The position numbers and the translations under genes are program-made. 64,000 bases of DNA, taken from assembly GCA_013414795.1 (NCBI GenBank), contig CP058732.1:422501-486500 (forward strand), in the 5' to 3' direction. Below are positions 38,071 through 48,254 of the stretch, in pieces (the stretch's first letter is position 1; each line of letters begins with the position of its first letter). This stretch comes from Candidatus Kapaibacterium sp. GTDB taxonomy: Bacteria; Bacteroidota; Ignavibacteria; Kapaibacteriales; UBA2268. Below the pieces are notes generated by a model. It saw only the letters and a list, made by a program, of their open reading frames with translations, ran no database searches and had not been told where the DNA came from.

Positions 38071-41000
38071 TTTAGTACCAAAATTTTTATTTGTTGTACA
38101 TAACCATCTGCTTGCAAGCGAATGAAATACACGCCGCTGGGCAAGCCCGTTGGCTTCCAATTGACTTCGTGGTGACCGCTTGGTAAGTTTTGGCTTAGCA
38201 ATGTTGCAACTTCGGTTCCAAGAGCATTGTATACTTTAATTGTCACAAAACTTGGTTTCGGCAATTTGAACTCAATTGTAGTTGAGTTAACGAAAGGATT
38301 GGGTCGGACGCTTAAAATTCCTTTTCCCTCCGTTTCCTGGGGTTCCGTTTCTTGTTTGGAGGACAAGCCCGAAATTGTGAAACTCCAAACTTCCGACCAA
38401 GGTCCAGTGTTAGTAGAATTAGTAGCGTCGACGCGCCAATAGTAAGTTTTATTTTCTGCAAGTCCACTAATTGTTACCGATGTATCTGTTAAATCTGTTT
38501 TCTCAAATTCTTTTTTTAAAAATATTTTGCTTGTGGAAACTTGAACACGATAGGTAAGGGCTCTTTTATTAAGTCTCCATACCAATGTTATTTCATTTGG
38601 ATCAACAGTTGCTCCGTTGGGAGGGGAGACAAGTATAGGAGCATCGGGAGGAAAGATAATTGCTTTGAAACTCCAAACTTCTGACCAGTCGCTGGTTCCA
38701 CCCGAGTTGCTGGCATTAACTCGCCAAAAGTAAACCACCCCTTCTAACAATTCACTCACAATCTGAAAAGTATCGGTTATACCACTTTTATCAAACACTG
38801 TTGTAGAGAAATCTGGAACCAGAGAGATTTGCAAACGGTAAGAGGTAGCATATTGAGAGGAGTTCCAAACGAATTTTGCATCAATTGTGGCAACATTCTC
38901 GCTGTTGTTTGGTGGTGAAACAAGTTTTGGTGGTTTTGGCTGGTACCAAATTGCTTTGAATCTCCAAACTTCCGACCAGTCGCCAGTTCCCGCTGAGTTA
39001 CTTGCATTTACCCTCCAATAATAAACAACTCCATTTGAAAATTCACTTGCTACTTGAAATGTGTCTTTTATATCGCTTTTATCGAATACTATTGTAGAGA
39101 AATCTGGAGTAGTTGAGATTTGCAAACGGTAGGAAGTTGCGCCTCTCGAAGAGTTCCAGATGAATTTAGCGCCAACAGTAGGAACTGTCCAAACATTATT
39201 TTGTGGCGAAACAAGTTTCGGGGGCTTTGGCGGAGTCAAAATAGTTTCAAAACTCCAAACTTCTGACCAGTCGCTAATAAAATCTCCCTTTTTTGCATTC
39301 ACTCTCCAATAGTAAACGAAATTTGGCTCAAGAAAATCAATTGCAAAGGATGTATCCTTTAATCCGCTTGTATCCAAAATTGTGGTTTGAAAACTTTTGT
39401 TCGTAGAAACTTGCAAACGGTACGATGAACTACTATCAACGGAATACCAGCATAGGGTTGTATAATAGGGAACACCATAAGTTCCATTTGGGGGCGAAGC
39501 AAGTTTTGGCGGTGGTGGGAATTTTAGCTCGCTTAGAGGTCTTTTAAAAACGCTATTACCAAAAGTCCCGGCAAACAGCATAGAATCGAGTATTGAGAGT
39601 GATTGCACATATAAGTTTTTCAACCCATCGTTTATCGGAAACCAAGTACTACCCTTGCTAACAGACATATATACTCCGTTTTTTTCCGTCCCAGCAAAAA
39701 CCATATTGTCTTGGGTAAAGATTGAAGAAATTTTTACATTAACAAGATCCGATTTCAACCAAGTTTCTCCGTTATCGGTAGAAAAGAAAATACCAATACC
39801 ACCACCAACAATAGTGTTTCCAACAACAGCCACGGCATAGGCGTTATCGCTTGTAAAACCATTCTTCACTTGTTCCCAACTTTCCCCAAGATTGGTAGAA
39901 CGATACACAGCGCCCGTTTCGGTTCCAGCAAAAAGGATTGTATCTTTTACAGCGAGGGAATAGACTCTTGTGTAATTCAAACCATAGTTCACTGGCCACC
40001 AACTTTCGCCGTTGTCGGTCGAGCGCCAAATTCCACCATATGTTCCAACAAAAATGTTCGCATAAATAAATGCAAAGGAAGAGCAATATTTTTTTGGAAA
40101 ACCATTATTGATTTCTTTCCAACTTTCCCCGTTGTCGGTCGAAACAAAAATACCGCTTCTTTCTGTTCCAAGATAAATGCTTGAGTCGTGAACAGCAACA
40201 ACTGTACAATTTAGATTTGGAAAGCCAATTGACAACTTTTTCCAACTTTTACCCAAATCTTTGGAAACATATAAATTCCCGCCGGCGACAGAAAACAAGT
40301 TCTTCTCTTTGATTGCAATTGAAAGAGCATTCAACGCTGGAAGTCCAACGGGGAGCCAGTTTTCCCCATTGTTTGTGGAACAATATATTCCATACTCTGT
40401 TCCAGCAAAAATTTTTGTCCCCCTAACTGCCACAGACCATACACGAAGATTGCCCAATCCATTGTTGATTTGCCTCCAACTTTCACCAAAATCCGTTGAA
40501 ATGAACACTCCCCCAAGTGTTCCAGCCAAAAGATATTGTCCAAAATATTCCAAGGATAGCACCCGAGTGTCGGTCAATCCATTGTTGACTTGCCTCCAAC
40601 TTTCTCCATTGTCAGTGGAAACGAAAACGCCATCGTTGCTTCCAGCAAATATCCTATTTCCAACGTTAATTATAGACCAAACCAAAGTTTTAGATATTCC
40701 ACGGTCCAATGTTCGCCAAGTTTCGCCAAGGTCTGTTGAAAGCAAAAACCCCCGCTCCCAAGTCCCAGCAAATAGATTTGAACCAATTGCCTTCAACGAG
40801 GTTACAGATGCGCTTTTAAGATTTGTCTCTACCCAACTTTCCCCATTATTGCTCGAAATATAAATGCCACCTCCGCCAGTACCAGCAAAAACATATTGGC
40901 CAAGTGTTGCCAACGATAGAATCAAGCCGGTCTTCAATCCCTTGTCGACTTTCTTCCATTCCTTACCCCAGTTGGTTGAAATATAAATTGCGTCGAATTG

Positions 41001-41288
41001 CGTTCCTACGAAAATGGTGCTGTCTTTGATTGTCATACACAAGATTGAATAATCCGAAAATTTAATACCTTCCCAATTTTCACCGTCGTTGGTTGAAAGA
41101 AAAATGCCGTTACCAGCAGTACCCGCAACGATATATGGTCCAGAAACACTAATGCATTTTACGATACCACCGTACGGACCGTTTGTTTGAATCCATTGGG
41201 CTTTCGCGAGGCTCAACTGAAAAACAATGGTTAAAATTACTACCAGAAAATTAGTTGTAGGCAAGGATTTGAGAAGGATTCTGAACAT
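38067..41288 (-). CDS. Secreted Asp-box propeller / Fn3 / sorting-domain protein
   Basis: 1073 aa. Signal peptide (NFLVVILTIVFQLSLAKAQ). Residues 30 to about 610 contain about 14 blades with Asp-box motifs (STNDGENW, STNWGKEW, SSNNGESW, STDLGETW, STDNGESW). Residues about 620-985 hold four fibronectin-III-like domains (each with PxLVSPxN, Y-R-L-Q-I-S, V-Y-Y-W-R-V-N-A, S-D-W-S-E-V-W-x-F). The last 80 are a canonical Por-type sorting domain (VRPNPFVNSTTIEF, LGTEVATLL, LPSGVYFIRLQ). Predicted T9SS cargo at the cell surface. The blades resemble those of the array proteins but this gene has no small Cys-rich partner and no array cassette. Confidence 0.9.
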   Translation of the reverse strand: MFRILLKSLPTTNFLVVILTIVFQLSLAKAQWIQTNGPYGGIVKCISVSGPYIVAGTAGNGIFLSTNDGENWEGIKFSDYSILCMTIKDSTIFVGTQFDAIYISTNWGKEWKKVDKGLKTGLILSLATLGQYVFAGTGGGGIYISSNNGESWVETNLKSASVTSLKAIGSNLFAGTWERGFLLSTDLGETWRTLDRGISKTLVWSIINVGNRIFAGSNDGVFVSTDNGESWRQVNNGLTDTRVLSLEYFGQYLLAGTLGGVFISTDFGESWRQINNGLGNLRVWSVAVRGTKIFAGTEYGIYCSTNNGENWLPVGLPALNALSIAIKEKNLFSVAGGNLYVSKDLGKSWKKLSIGFPNLNCTVVAVHDSSIYLGTERSGIFVSTDNGESWKEINNGFPKKYCSSFAFIYANIFVGTYGGIWRSTDNGESWWPVNYGLNYTRVYSLAVKDTILFAGTETGAVYRSTNLGESWEQVKNGFTSDNAYAVAVVGNTIVGGGIGIFFSTDNGETWLKSDLVNVKISSIFTQDNMVFAGTEKNGVYMSVSKGSTWFPINDGLKNLYVQSLSILDSMLFAGTFGNSVFKRPLSELKFPPPPKLASPPNGTYGVPYYTTLCWYSVDSSSSYRLQVSTNKSFQTTILDTSGLKDTSFAIDFLEPNFVYYWRVNAKKGDFISDWSEVWSFETILTPPKPPKLVSPQNNVWTVPTVGAKFIWNSSRGATSYRLQISTTPDFSTIVFDKSDIKDTFQVASEFSNGVVYYWRVNASNSAGTGDWSEVWRFKAIWYQPKPPKLVSPPNNSENVATIDAKFVWNSSQYATSYRLQISLVPDFSTTVFDKSGITDTFQIVSELLEGVVYFWRVNASNSGGTSDWSEVWSFKAIIFPPDAPILVSPPNGATVDPNEITLVWRLNKRALTYRVQVSTSKIFLKKEFEKTDLTDTSVTISGLAENKTYYWRVDATNSTNTGPWSEVWSFTISGLSSKQETEPQETEGKGILSVRPNPFVNSTTIEFKLPKPSFVTIKVYNALGTEVATLLSQNLPSGHHEVNWKPTGLPSGVYFIRLQADGYVQQIKILVLK

Positions 41289-41812
41289 TTTTACCCCCTA
41301 CAATTTTTTACATTGTTAAAACGATAAATTAATATATTTTTTGCTTTGATATGCTATTATAATAAAAAATTTACAACTTGCGTCCGACGCAATCCGAACA
41401 TTTGGATTCACCAAGCAAATCCAATAATATATAAAATCGATTAGTTTCGTTTTGTTTCACCGAAAAGAAAAATGGTTGCTTTGAACTTTCTAATATCTTT
41501 GTTGTTCTATTTATCAAGAAAACATCAAAAAAGATGAGAACTTTACTAAGACGAAAAGTAAAGTCAGTTTACATACAAACAATATCTTTTGTAAATAAAA
41601 ATCCTAAACCATTACTTATAAAGAAACACTGGTATTTTATCAAAAATACTTTTTCGAAGCAAATTATTAATGTCAATCTTAGAGATGTATCTTCTGGATA
41701 TTCTCGGCTAATATGTTGTCTACAATCAACATAATATTCTCGACTTTAATTGCCCCCAAATTATAAATATTTTTTGAAATATGCAAATGAAAATAAAATT
41801 CTTTGCAAAATC
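41289..41812 (-). other. Gap at the left end of the second array, holding a truncated repeat
   Basis: Positions about 41685-41812 match the stop-proximal part of the array intergenic repeat (GATGTATCTTCTGGATATTC on the plus strand to the large-gene stop). The repeat is cut before the (AG)n run and promoter part. The remaining 400 bp are AT-rich. I see no gene, RNA or strong terminator in them. Confidence 0.8.
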
Positions 41813-44146
41813 CTACTCCACGACAATTGGGACGGATTCGCTTCCGCCAGCCCAACGCAAAAGGATGAAGTAGACGCCAGAGGGCACCCCACTGCATTCC
41901 CATTCCAGTTCGCCGTAGCCTTTGTCCCGAAGTGTTACCCGTATCCGCTCCTTGCCTTCAACCTTGCGTCCCATCGAGTCGTACACCCCGTCGATTGCTT
42001 CGCCGACATCGAAACTGCCGTCCCAGGCAATGCGCGCTTTGACACGCACGCCCGCTGGCTGTGGATACGGCTCCGACGCCCAGAACTTCGTCGTGTAGTA
42101 CCTCTTCTCGACCTGGCTTTCAACAGAACTGGTATTTGCTTCTTTAACTAGATAAGTGTAGGAAGTATTAGCTGTTGTATCAATGAAAAATAAAGCAAAC
42201 AAATTAGTGTCAAAATTTGAGGGTATAACAGTAAGAGGTATTGCTTGCTCGTTTGAAATTTCGAACTCCTTAAAATGGATTTTATCTTCAAAAACATAAA
42301 TCTTAAAATATATTTTAGTAAAATCAAATCGATTTTTTGTATAAAATACTTTGTTCCCAACCTTAAAGATAGCGTAGGGGACATAATCGGTTGTATCCGT
42401 TTCTATCAAAGTAAACTCGTTGGTTTCTGGATTAAAATAGTATAAAACATCGAAAGAGGATTGAGTATTAATGTTAAATAAATTGAAATCAAGGTAAATA
42501 TCATCACCGATTGCCCAGGTTTTGAAGTTTGACAGGTCCCATTGAGAATTTAACCAATATTCTTTGAAAACTTCAATGGAATCCCAAGTTAAACCAAGAT
42601 TGCTTGATTTAATAATCCAATATGAAGGTTCACCATAGGTTACACCTTTAGGTCTTGCAATAGAAAAGCCAACAATGTAATTTTTGGTTTTTTGGGGATT
42701 AAAAATTTGCCGAAAAAGTGAGTAAGATTTTTTATAGAAGGAAAAATTTTTATCCAATTCCCAAACGATGAACCAAATGCCATAATCCGACATTGCATTG
42801 TTCGTAAAAACGAGTAGCTTATCACCAAGTGGAACGGTATAATATGAATCTTCTAAATAGTTAAAGTCAGTGCTATGTTCCAACTTTAAAGTTTCACCTT
42901 TGTCACGAGTTGTTATTATATTTGAGTCTGTTGATAATTGTTTTCTTTGAACTGATATTCCGTTTTGTGTATCAAAAAAATAATGAAACATTTCCTGGTA
43001 AGGATTGAACTGAGTCAAAATTTTGTAGGGATAATTTTTTGTTGGCAACCAAGTCACTCCTCCATTTGTTGTATAAAAGAAATTGTGGTAATTGTCTATT
43101 GCTCGTAAATTTAACGAATCGATAATGAATAAATTTTGGGAAGTTAATGGAAAAGCACCAAAGGACTTAACAGCCCAAGTTTTACCCCCGTTGCTACTAA
43201 AACAAACAAACTTACCATACCCCACGGCAACAACTACGCTGTCATCCACAAACTTTAATTTACTAAATGTAGATCTAACAACTCTTCGGTCGAAACTGGA
43301 AGTATTTAGTTTTTCTTTACCTGGTGTCAATTTGAAGAAAATAAGGCTATCCAGATTAACATTTGTCCAAGAAGAATAAATCAGATATAAATTTCCTTTC
43401 CAAAGTGTAAAAGCAGAACTATTTGGATTATTTAATTTTTCAATTAAAGTAAAATTCTGGTTGGCGAAATTGTATCTGTAATAAAAGTTTTTAACGAGAA
43501 AATAAAAATAATTATCGTCAGATAGAAATTTAGATGGAAGGTTGCAATCTGTGCATACATTATTCTGTTTTAAATCGATTATTTTGGTTTCTTTATTTTG
43601 AATATTAATCAAACCAATTTTACCGTTTCCAATTGGATATATAATTTTATTGTTTCCAACAACAAATTCATAAGAATTTGTATCTTTTGTATAACTGAAT
43701 TCTTTTACAAGATTAAAATTTGTGTCGAGCATTTTAAACTTGCTATCAGTCATATAATAGAAATAGTTTTTATACCAAAAACCTCGATAGATAGTTTCTT
43801 GCTCGTTCAATACGAATAATTCCCAGGTTCTCCCTTCGTCTTTGGAAACTATTGCAAAGTGTTTATTCAAAAAGCCAACATATTTTTGACCAACATATTC
43901 AAGCCAAACAATGGAATAATCATCTAAAATTACTTTTCGTTCCCAATTATTACCCATATCGGTAGAACGAATCACTTCATTGGTGTTACCCCATAAAAGT
44001 ATTGATTTACCGCTCGAGGCAATACCAACATACTTATACACTATTAAATTCTTTTCAAAACCTTTGATAATATCAAGTTCAGAATGAAGATTAATGTTTA
44101 TTGCCACAAGAATTAAAAAAACAAAAAATGACTTAAAAATTCTCAT
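41813..44146 (-). CDS. Large secreted Asp-box propeller protein, type B-like, with cassette sorting domain
   Basis: 777 aa. AGGAGGTG stands before the ATG. Signal peptide MRIFKSFFVFLILVAININL. The N-terminal region has Asp boxes STDMGNNW, SKDEGRTW and SSNGGKTW, and lacks the type-A F-D-L-T-P opening. It shares with the array only the last ~100 codons, starting at S-Q-V-E-K-R-Y-Y, and lacks the type-A-specific LLMVISDRFY block. It follows a type-B small gene with a hairpin in the gap. Its body is the most divergent of the large proteins, so assignment to type B rests partly on its partner. Confidence 0.82.
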   Translation of the reverse strand: MRIFKSFFVFLILVAININLHSELDIIKGFEKNLIVYKYVGIASSGKSILLWGNTNEVIRSTDMGNNWERKVILDDYSIVWLEYVGQKYVGFLNKHFAIVSKDEGRTWELFVLNEQETIYRGFWYKNYFYYMTDSKFKMLDTNFNLVKEFSYTKDTNSYEFVVGNNKIIYPIGNGKIGLINIQNKETKIIDLKQNNVCTDCNLPSKFLSDDNYFYFLVKNFYYRYNFANQNFTLIEKLNNPNSSAFTLWKGNLYLIYSSWTNVNLDSLIFFKLTPGKEKLNTSSFDRRVVRSTFSKLKFVDDSVVVAVGYGKFVCFSSNGGKTWAVKSFGAFPLTSQNLFIIDSLNLRAIDNYHNFFYTTNGGVTWLPTKNYPYKILTQFNPYQEMFHYFFDTQNGISVQRKQLSTDSNIITTRDKGETLKLEHSTDFNYLEDSYYTVPLGDKLLVFTNNAMSDYGIWFIVWELDKNFSFYKKSYSLFRQIFNPQKTKNYIVGFSIARPKGVTYGEPSYWIIKSSNLGLTWDSIEVFKEYWLNSQWDLSNFKTWAIGDDIYLDFNLFNINTQSSFDVLYYFNPETNEFTLIETDTTDYVPYAIFKVGNKVFYTKNRFDFTKIYFKIYVFEDKIHFKEFEISNEQAIPLTVIPSNFDTNLFALFFIDTTANTSYTYLVKEANTSSVESQVEKRYYTTKFWASEPYPQPAGVRVKARIAWDGSFDVGEAIDGVYDSMGRKVEGKERIRVTLRDKGYGELEWECSGVPSGVYFILLRWAGGSESVPIVVE

Positions 44147-44191
44147 AACACACCTCCTGATTTATTAAATTTTAAATTTTTTATTAGTTTT

Positions 44192-44212
44192 GGGGTGGGA
44201 ATATCCCACCCC
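44192..44212 (-). promoter_or_regulatory. Hairpin at small/large junction
   Basis: Perfect nine-base stem GGGGTGGGA / TCCCACCCC with a three-base loop, in the 73-bp gap between the small gene and the 777-aa large gene. No T-run follows in the direction of transcription. Confidence 0.75.
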
Positions 44213-44219
44213 TTGCTTT

Positions 44220-44915
44220 TCATCTTTTTTGACAAGGATTTGCGAAGCATTCTGTTTCCCAAGGCTCTTCCCAAGTTTTTCCCGGTGGTGGTACCTCCGG
44301 AGTAGTTGTTGGACAGGCTGGTGCACCATATTCCTCGACTGATATAAGCTCAATATGCGTTTCTGGTGGAGATTTCTCCCAATCAGTACAACAGGAGTAA
44401 GTATAAAGACAATAATTTGAAGTATCACAGTATTCAATTCCCCAAGCCCACTCGATAATATGCCCATCGTTTGTTACTATGGCTGGTTTGCTAACCCATT
44501 TTATGCAATTGCTAGCTTTTATTACAGAAAAAATCTTTTCTGATTCCCCACAAGGTGGACATTGAGGATAGCAATTGGGATCCGATTGGGTAATTGCTTC
44601 AACTTGTTGGTACAAAAAACTTAGAAAATTATACCATCTTAATTGATCGGAGTATATGAAAAATAGACAATTTCTGTAATCTCTATCAACATATACATTT
44701 TTTAAAATTATTTCTGGCCTTTGTAATTCTGGATTCCATCTGCAACAGAAGTTTACCCAAACTTTACATACATAAACTACTCCATTAACTTCATATTGAT
44801 ATATTATCTGATTCCAATGCTCGAACCATCCGGGTGGACAATCTGCCCTGGCTTTGTTCCCTGCTACAAAGCCAAGAATTATTGTTGCAACCAAAAGAAA
44901 AATATATTTTTTCAT
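44220..44915 (-). CDS. Small secreted Cys-rich protein, type B
   Basis: 231 aa, 16 Cys. The signal peptide MKKYIFLLVATIILGFVAG matches the array consensus exactly. The mature part opens ADCPPGWFEHWNQ (type B), has CC pairs (NFCCRW, SCCTDW) and ends PPPGKTWEEPWETEC, close to the end of the 18422-19027 protein. It precedes a large protein that lacks type-A features. No family recognised. Confidence 0.85.
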   Translation of the reverse strand: MKKYIFLLVATIILGFVAGNKARADCPPGWFEHWNQIIYQYEVNGVVYVCKVWVNFCCRWNPELQRPEIILKNVYVDRDYRNCLFFIYSDQLRWYNFLSFLYQQVEAITQSDPNCYPQCPPCGESEKIFSVIKASNCIKWVSKPAIVTNDGHIIEWAWGIEYCDTSNYCLYTYSCCTDWEKSPPETHIELISVEEYGAPACPTTTPEVPPPGKTWEEPWETECFANPCQKR

Positions 44916-44938
44916 TTTTTCCCTTTCTTTTTGTTATA

Positions 44939-44970
44939 CAAAAATAAATTTTCCAAAGAATTTTTACAAC
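44939..44970 (-). promoter_or_regulatory. Bacteroidota-type promoter
   Basis: Minus strand: GTTG (44970-44967), 20 bp, TATTTTTG (44946-44939), upstream of the small gene at 44220-44915. The spacer sequence differs from the plus-strand array while its length is kept. Confidence 0.7.
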
Positions 44971-44984
44971 AACAATTGTCAAAG

Positions 44985-45271
44985 AGCGGATTTGGATTTA
45001 AGTCGAACGCATATCAACTTCTTTCTTCTCCTTCTGGTGGTCCACGGCATTGGGAACATCTGTGCAATAGGAATGTATATTCAGACCATTTACTCCGAGT
45101 TGATGTGCTCTCTCTCTCTGAATGGAATAAGCATAGGTATCTGCCGTATCTTCTGGATATTCTCGGCTAATATGTCGTCTACAATCAACATAATAAACCC
45201 GACTTTAATTGCTCGCAAGTTATAAATTAATTTTTCAAATATCCAAAGAAAATAAAATTCTTTGCAAAATC
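44985..45271 (-). repeat. Array intergenic repeat R3, (AG)6
   Basis: Full copy between the 878-aa large gene and the small gene at 44220. The dinucleotide run is (CT)6 on the plus strand at about 45108-45119. The open frame crossing it is shifted by this length and ends at EREHINSE. Confidence 0.92.
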
Positions 45272-47908
45272 CTACTCCACGACAATTGGGACGGATTCGC
45301 TTCCGCCAGCCCAACGCAAAAGGATGAAGTAGACGCCAGCGGGCACCCCACTGCATTCCCATTCCAGTTCGCCGTAGCCTTTGTCCCGAAGTGTTACCCG
45401 TATCCTCTCCTTGCCTTCAACCTTGCGTCCCATCGAGTCGTACACCCCGTCGATTGCTTCACCGACATCGAAACTGCCGTCCCAGGCAATGCGCGCTTTG
45501 ACACGCACGCCCGCTGGCTGTGGATATGGCTCCGACGCCCAGAACTTCGTCGTGTAGTACCTCTTCTCGACTTCGCTTTCAACTGTTGTCGGCGTTTCCT
45601 TCCAGAGAGTAATTTTGTAGTAGTTGAATGGACGAAGCGAATCGCTAAGCCCAGCGATTGCAACATTGCCCTTGAAGATGACGCTTTCGAAATTTGGCTT
45701 GCCATAGTCCCACTTGCCTTCCCGCCACTGTGTTAAATCGCTTCTATCGGTATTTTCCAAAAACAGCCCCTTCCCAACAATGTAGAATCTGTCGGAGATG
45801 ACCATAAGTAACATATTTTCTGCAACTGAATCTTCGTATAACAATTTTAGTGATTTACTTTTGACTTCAAATAAATACAATCTGTGTGGATATGAGACCA
45901 CAAAAAATATTGAGTCCTTATTGTGAACATAATATTGCATTAGATCAAAGTTTCTATCAAACGAAAATAAAACAGTGCTTGTTTTACCGCTATCGAAAGA
46001 TTCGCGTATTTGAAAATTTTGATAATATTTAGGATTACTTGAATCGCAAACAATGGTGAATAAAATTAAGTGGCTGTGATTTATAGGAAAAACTTGGTTA
46101 ACCATTTGAAACTCGGGTGTTATTATTTTATCAACTTTTTTAAAAGAAGTATCTAAAAAGTAAATTTTGGTATGGTACCATTTAGCAGGATACTCGTAAT
46201 CTAATAAAGGAAAAATATACTTACCATCAAGTTTTTCAACCTTTGGTGGCAAAAGTTGGTTGGTATAAGTCCTGATTTTTAAAGAAGAATCAAACTTAAA
46301 ATGTTTACCGTAATCAGTAGTATAAGCAAAATTTAATAAAGCATAACCTCGAAAATCATCATTTGTACCAATAAAAAATCCTCTACCCGAACTATCAATG
46401 AAAAAAGCACTTGTCTGTTTAAATATGGCAAAGAAGGTTACAGTATCATAATTTTCATAGACAATATTCTTTATATTTCCTAAGGAATCTACCTCAGCAA
46501 TTCTCCTATAAAGAGTGTCGAGCAACAATTCAGTTGGTTGAAAAGTAATTCCACCGTCGAAGGAAACCGATGTATTATTGTAGTATGGTAATCTGTTTAA
46601 GAAAATAAAGGTAGAGTCATTCAAAATTAGCTCGGGAAAATGTGCTGCATTGCAAGATGTCAAATTCCAATTAAAACAACCGTCTCGGGATTGAATAATA
46701 GTTTTATACAATCCGGGAATAATTACAATAGAATCACCAACAAAAGATTTTCTTTTAGTAAATAGGTATCTTGTAGCATTGACTCTAGGGAAATATATCC
46801 CAGGTACATAAGCAATGCTTCTATCGTTAAAATGATTTCTAAATTTTACAAAATCACAGAATCTGTCTGTTTCATCTTTAATGTATTCCTTAAAATATAA
46901 TTTTATAGGACTAAGCTCAAAATCATTTATCGATAATTCACTAGGAATATATTTACCATCAGATGCAAAATTTATCACCATAAAAAGTTTATTGTTCCAA
47001 AAGAAATATTCATCTTGATATTCTCGCCAGGGCCATTTACTCCACTGATTTGGGTCATTGTTATTTAAAAAGGCGGTGTCAACAAATAAGAAGTCCCATC
47101 TTGAATGCACATCCTCTGTTTTGAATATGGTTCGGGCATTTGTTGAAATTATTAATATACTATCAAAAGGAAATAAGTAATTTATCATTTCATAATTTTG
47201 TGTGTTAATGTATCGATTAGTTGGCAAGGTGTCTAATTTGTTCAAATCATAATCTATTAGAATGAGGCCACGATAATATTTTCCTGATAAAAACAATAAA
47301 TCTCTCTTAAACTTAAAAATCTCATTGTGTGAATAATAGATACCATCTTTGAAGGTGGGTATTGGGTTTTCACTAAAATCATTAATAATATAGTTATTTA
47401 TATACAAAAGGGTATCCTTAATACTATTAATTAATTGCAAATTTTTATCAAATTTATATAATCCTTTATTAGAGCGAATAAATAAACAATCCACGGTTGG
47501 CAAAATGTAATAGAGTTGTTCATCGGGCTCGAGTGTTATCTCTTTCTTAAACCAATTATTTCCTTCATCGAATGAAAAAATTACAATCCCACAGTCTAAA
47601 ACACCCCACAGAGTATCTTTGTAACTCGTTATGTGAAGAATATTCCCGTATGGATGCGCGGAATATTCTTGCCAACTTTTGCCAAAATCTGTTGAAAGCA
47701 AATAAGAACCATTGGAACCATACACAAAAATTTTGTCTTTAAATACCGTAGCACCGTAAAAATGAATATTCATTGGGGTTAGGTCGAAGTCAAAAGAATA
47801 TAACCGCAAATTTTGAACTATCAACATCATTAGGATTATTAACATCTTGACATCTGTATTCTTCTTACTTTTCTTGTTTACAAATATCATTTTCATAGTA
47901 GCACCCAT
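45272..47908 (-). CDS. Large secreted Asp-box propeller protein, type A, lacking a small partner
   Basis: 878 aa from the ATG at 47908; further ATGs follow at codons 5 and 7 and none has a strong ribosome-binding site. Signal peptide (KMLIILMMLIVQNLRLYS), then the type-A opening FDFDLTPMNIHFYGA. Asp boxes STDFGKSW and SFDEGNNW. The last ~180 residues are the type-A block (LLMVISDRFYIVGKG) plus the sorting cassette. Upstream is an intergenic repeat but no small Cys-rich gene and no copy of the promoter, so this unit looks incomplete. It may be expressed by read-through or not at all. Confidence 0.83.
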   Translation of the reverse strand: MGATMKMIFVNKKSKKNTDVKMLIILMMLIVQNLRLYSFDFDLTPMNIHFYGATVFKDKIFVYGSNGSYLLSTDFGKSWQEYSAHPYGNILHITSYKDTLWGVLDCGIVIFSFDEGNNWFKKEITLEPDEQLYYILPTVDCLFIRSNKGLYKFDKNLQLINSIKDTLLYINNYIINDFSENPIPTFKDGIYYSHNEIFKFKRDLLFLSGKYYRGLILIDYDLNKLDTLPTNRYINTQNYEMINYLFPFDSILIISTNARTIFKTEDVHSRWDFLFVDTAFLNNNDPNQWSKWPWREYQDEYFFWNNKLFMVINFASDGKYIPSELSINDFELSPIKLYFKEYIKDETDRFCDFVKFRNHFNDRSIAYVPGIYFPRVNATRYLFTKRKSFVGDSIVIIPGLYKTIIQSRDGCFNWNLTSCNAAHFPELILNDSTFIFLNRLPYYNNTSVSFDGGITFQPTELLLDTLYRRIAEVDSLGNIKNIVYENYDTVTFFAIFKQTSAFFIDSSGRGFFIGTNDDFRGYALLNFAYTTDYGKHFKFDSSLKIRTYTNQLLPPKVEKLDGKYIFPLLDYEYPAKWYHTKIYFLDTSFKKVDKIITPEFQMVNQVFPINHSHLILFTIVCDSSNPKYYQNFQIRESFDSGKTSTVLFSFDRNFDLMQYYVHNKDSIFFVVSYPHRLYLFEVKSKSLKLLYEDSVAENMLLMVISDRFYIVGKGLFLENTDRSDLTQWREGKWDYGKPNFESVIFKGNVAIAGLSDSLRPFNYYKITLWKETPTTVESEVEKRYYTTKFWASEPYPQPAGVRVKARIAWDGSFDVGEAIDGVYDSMGRKVEGKERIRVTLRDKGYGELEWECSGVPAGVYFILLRWAGGSESVPIVVE

Positions 47909-47969
47909 AACGATTTAAAATTTTTCAAAATTAATTTTAAAATTCAAAATAAGTTACTCTATAGCAAAC

Positions 47970-47992
47970 TTAATTAATTATGAATTAATTAA
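47970..47992 (-). promoter_or_regulatory. AT-rich perfect hairpin upstream of the lone type-A large gene
   Basis: Ten-base stem TTAATTAATT / AATTAATTAA with a three-base loop, 62 bp upstream of the start, at the place where paired units carry a hairpin. Confidence 0.5.
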
Positions 47993-47998
47993 CTTTAC

Positions 47999-48254
47999 CT
48001 TCTTCTCCTCCCCCTTCTGGTGGTCCACGGCATTGGGAACATCTCTGCCATAGGAATATATATTCAGACCATTTCCTCCGAGTTGATGTGCTCTCTCTCT
48101 CTGAATGGAATAAGCATAGGTATCGGCTGTATCTTCTGGATATTCTCGGCTACTATGTCGTCTAATATCAACATAATAAACCCGACTTTAATTGCTTGCA
48201 AGTTATAAATTAATTTTTCAAATATCCAAAGAAAATAAAATTCTTTGCAAAATC
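47999..48254 (-). repeat. Array intergenic repeat R4, (AG)6, without small gene or promoter
   Basis: Begins at the 846-aa gene stop and is intact through the (CT)6 run (about 48091-48102) and the CCTTCTGGTGGTCCACGG segment. It then ends, where the other copies continue into the promoter and small-gene start. The break suggests deletion of a small gene here. Confidence 0.9.

Noticed and set aside
45209-45736. Plus-strand frame with D-A-R-W-L-W-type residues opposite the sorting cassette, repeated at 41750, 48192, 51675 and 17740 (complement)
   Set aside because: Antisense shadow of the GC-richer cassette; it recurs only because the cassette does.
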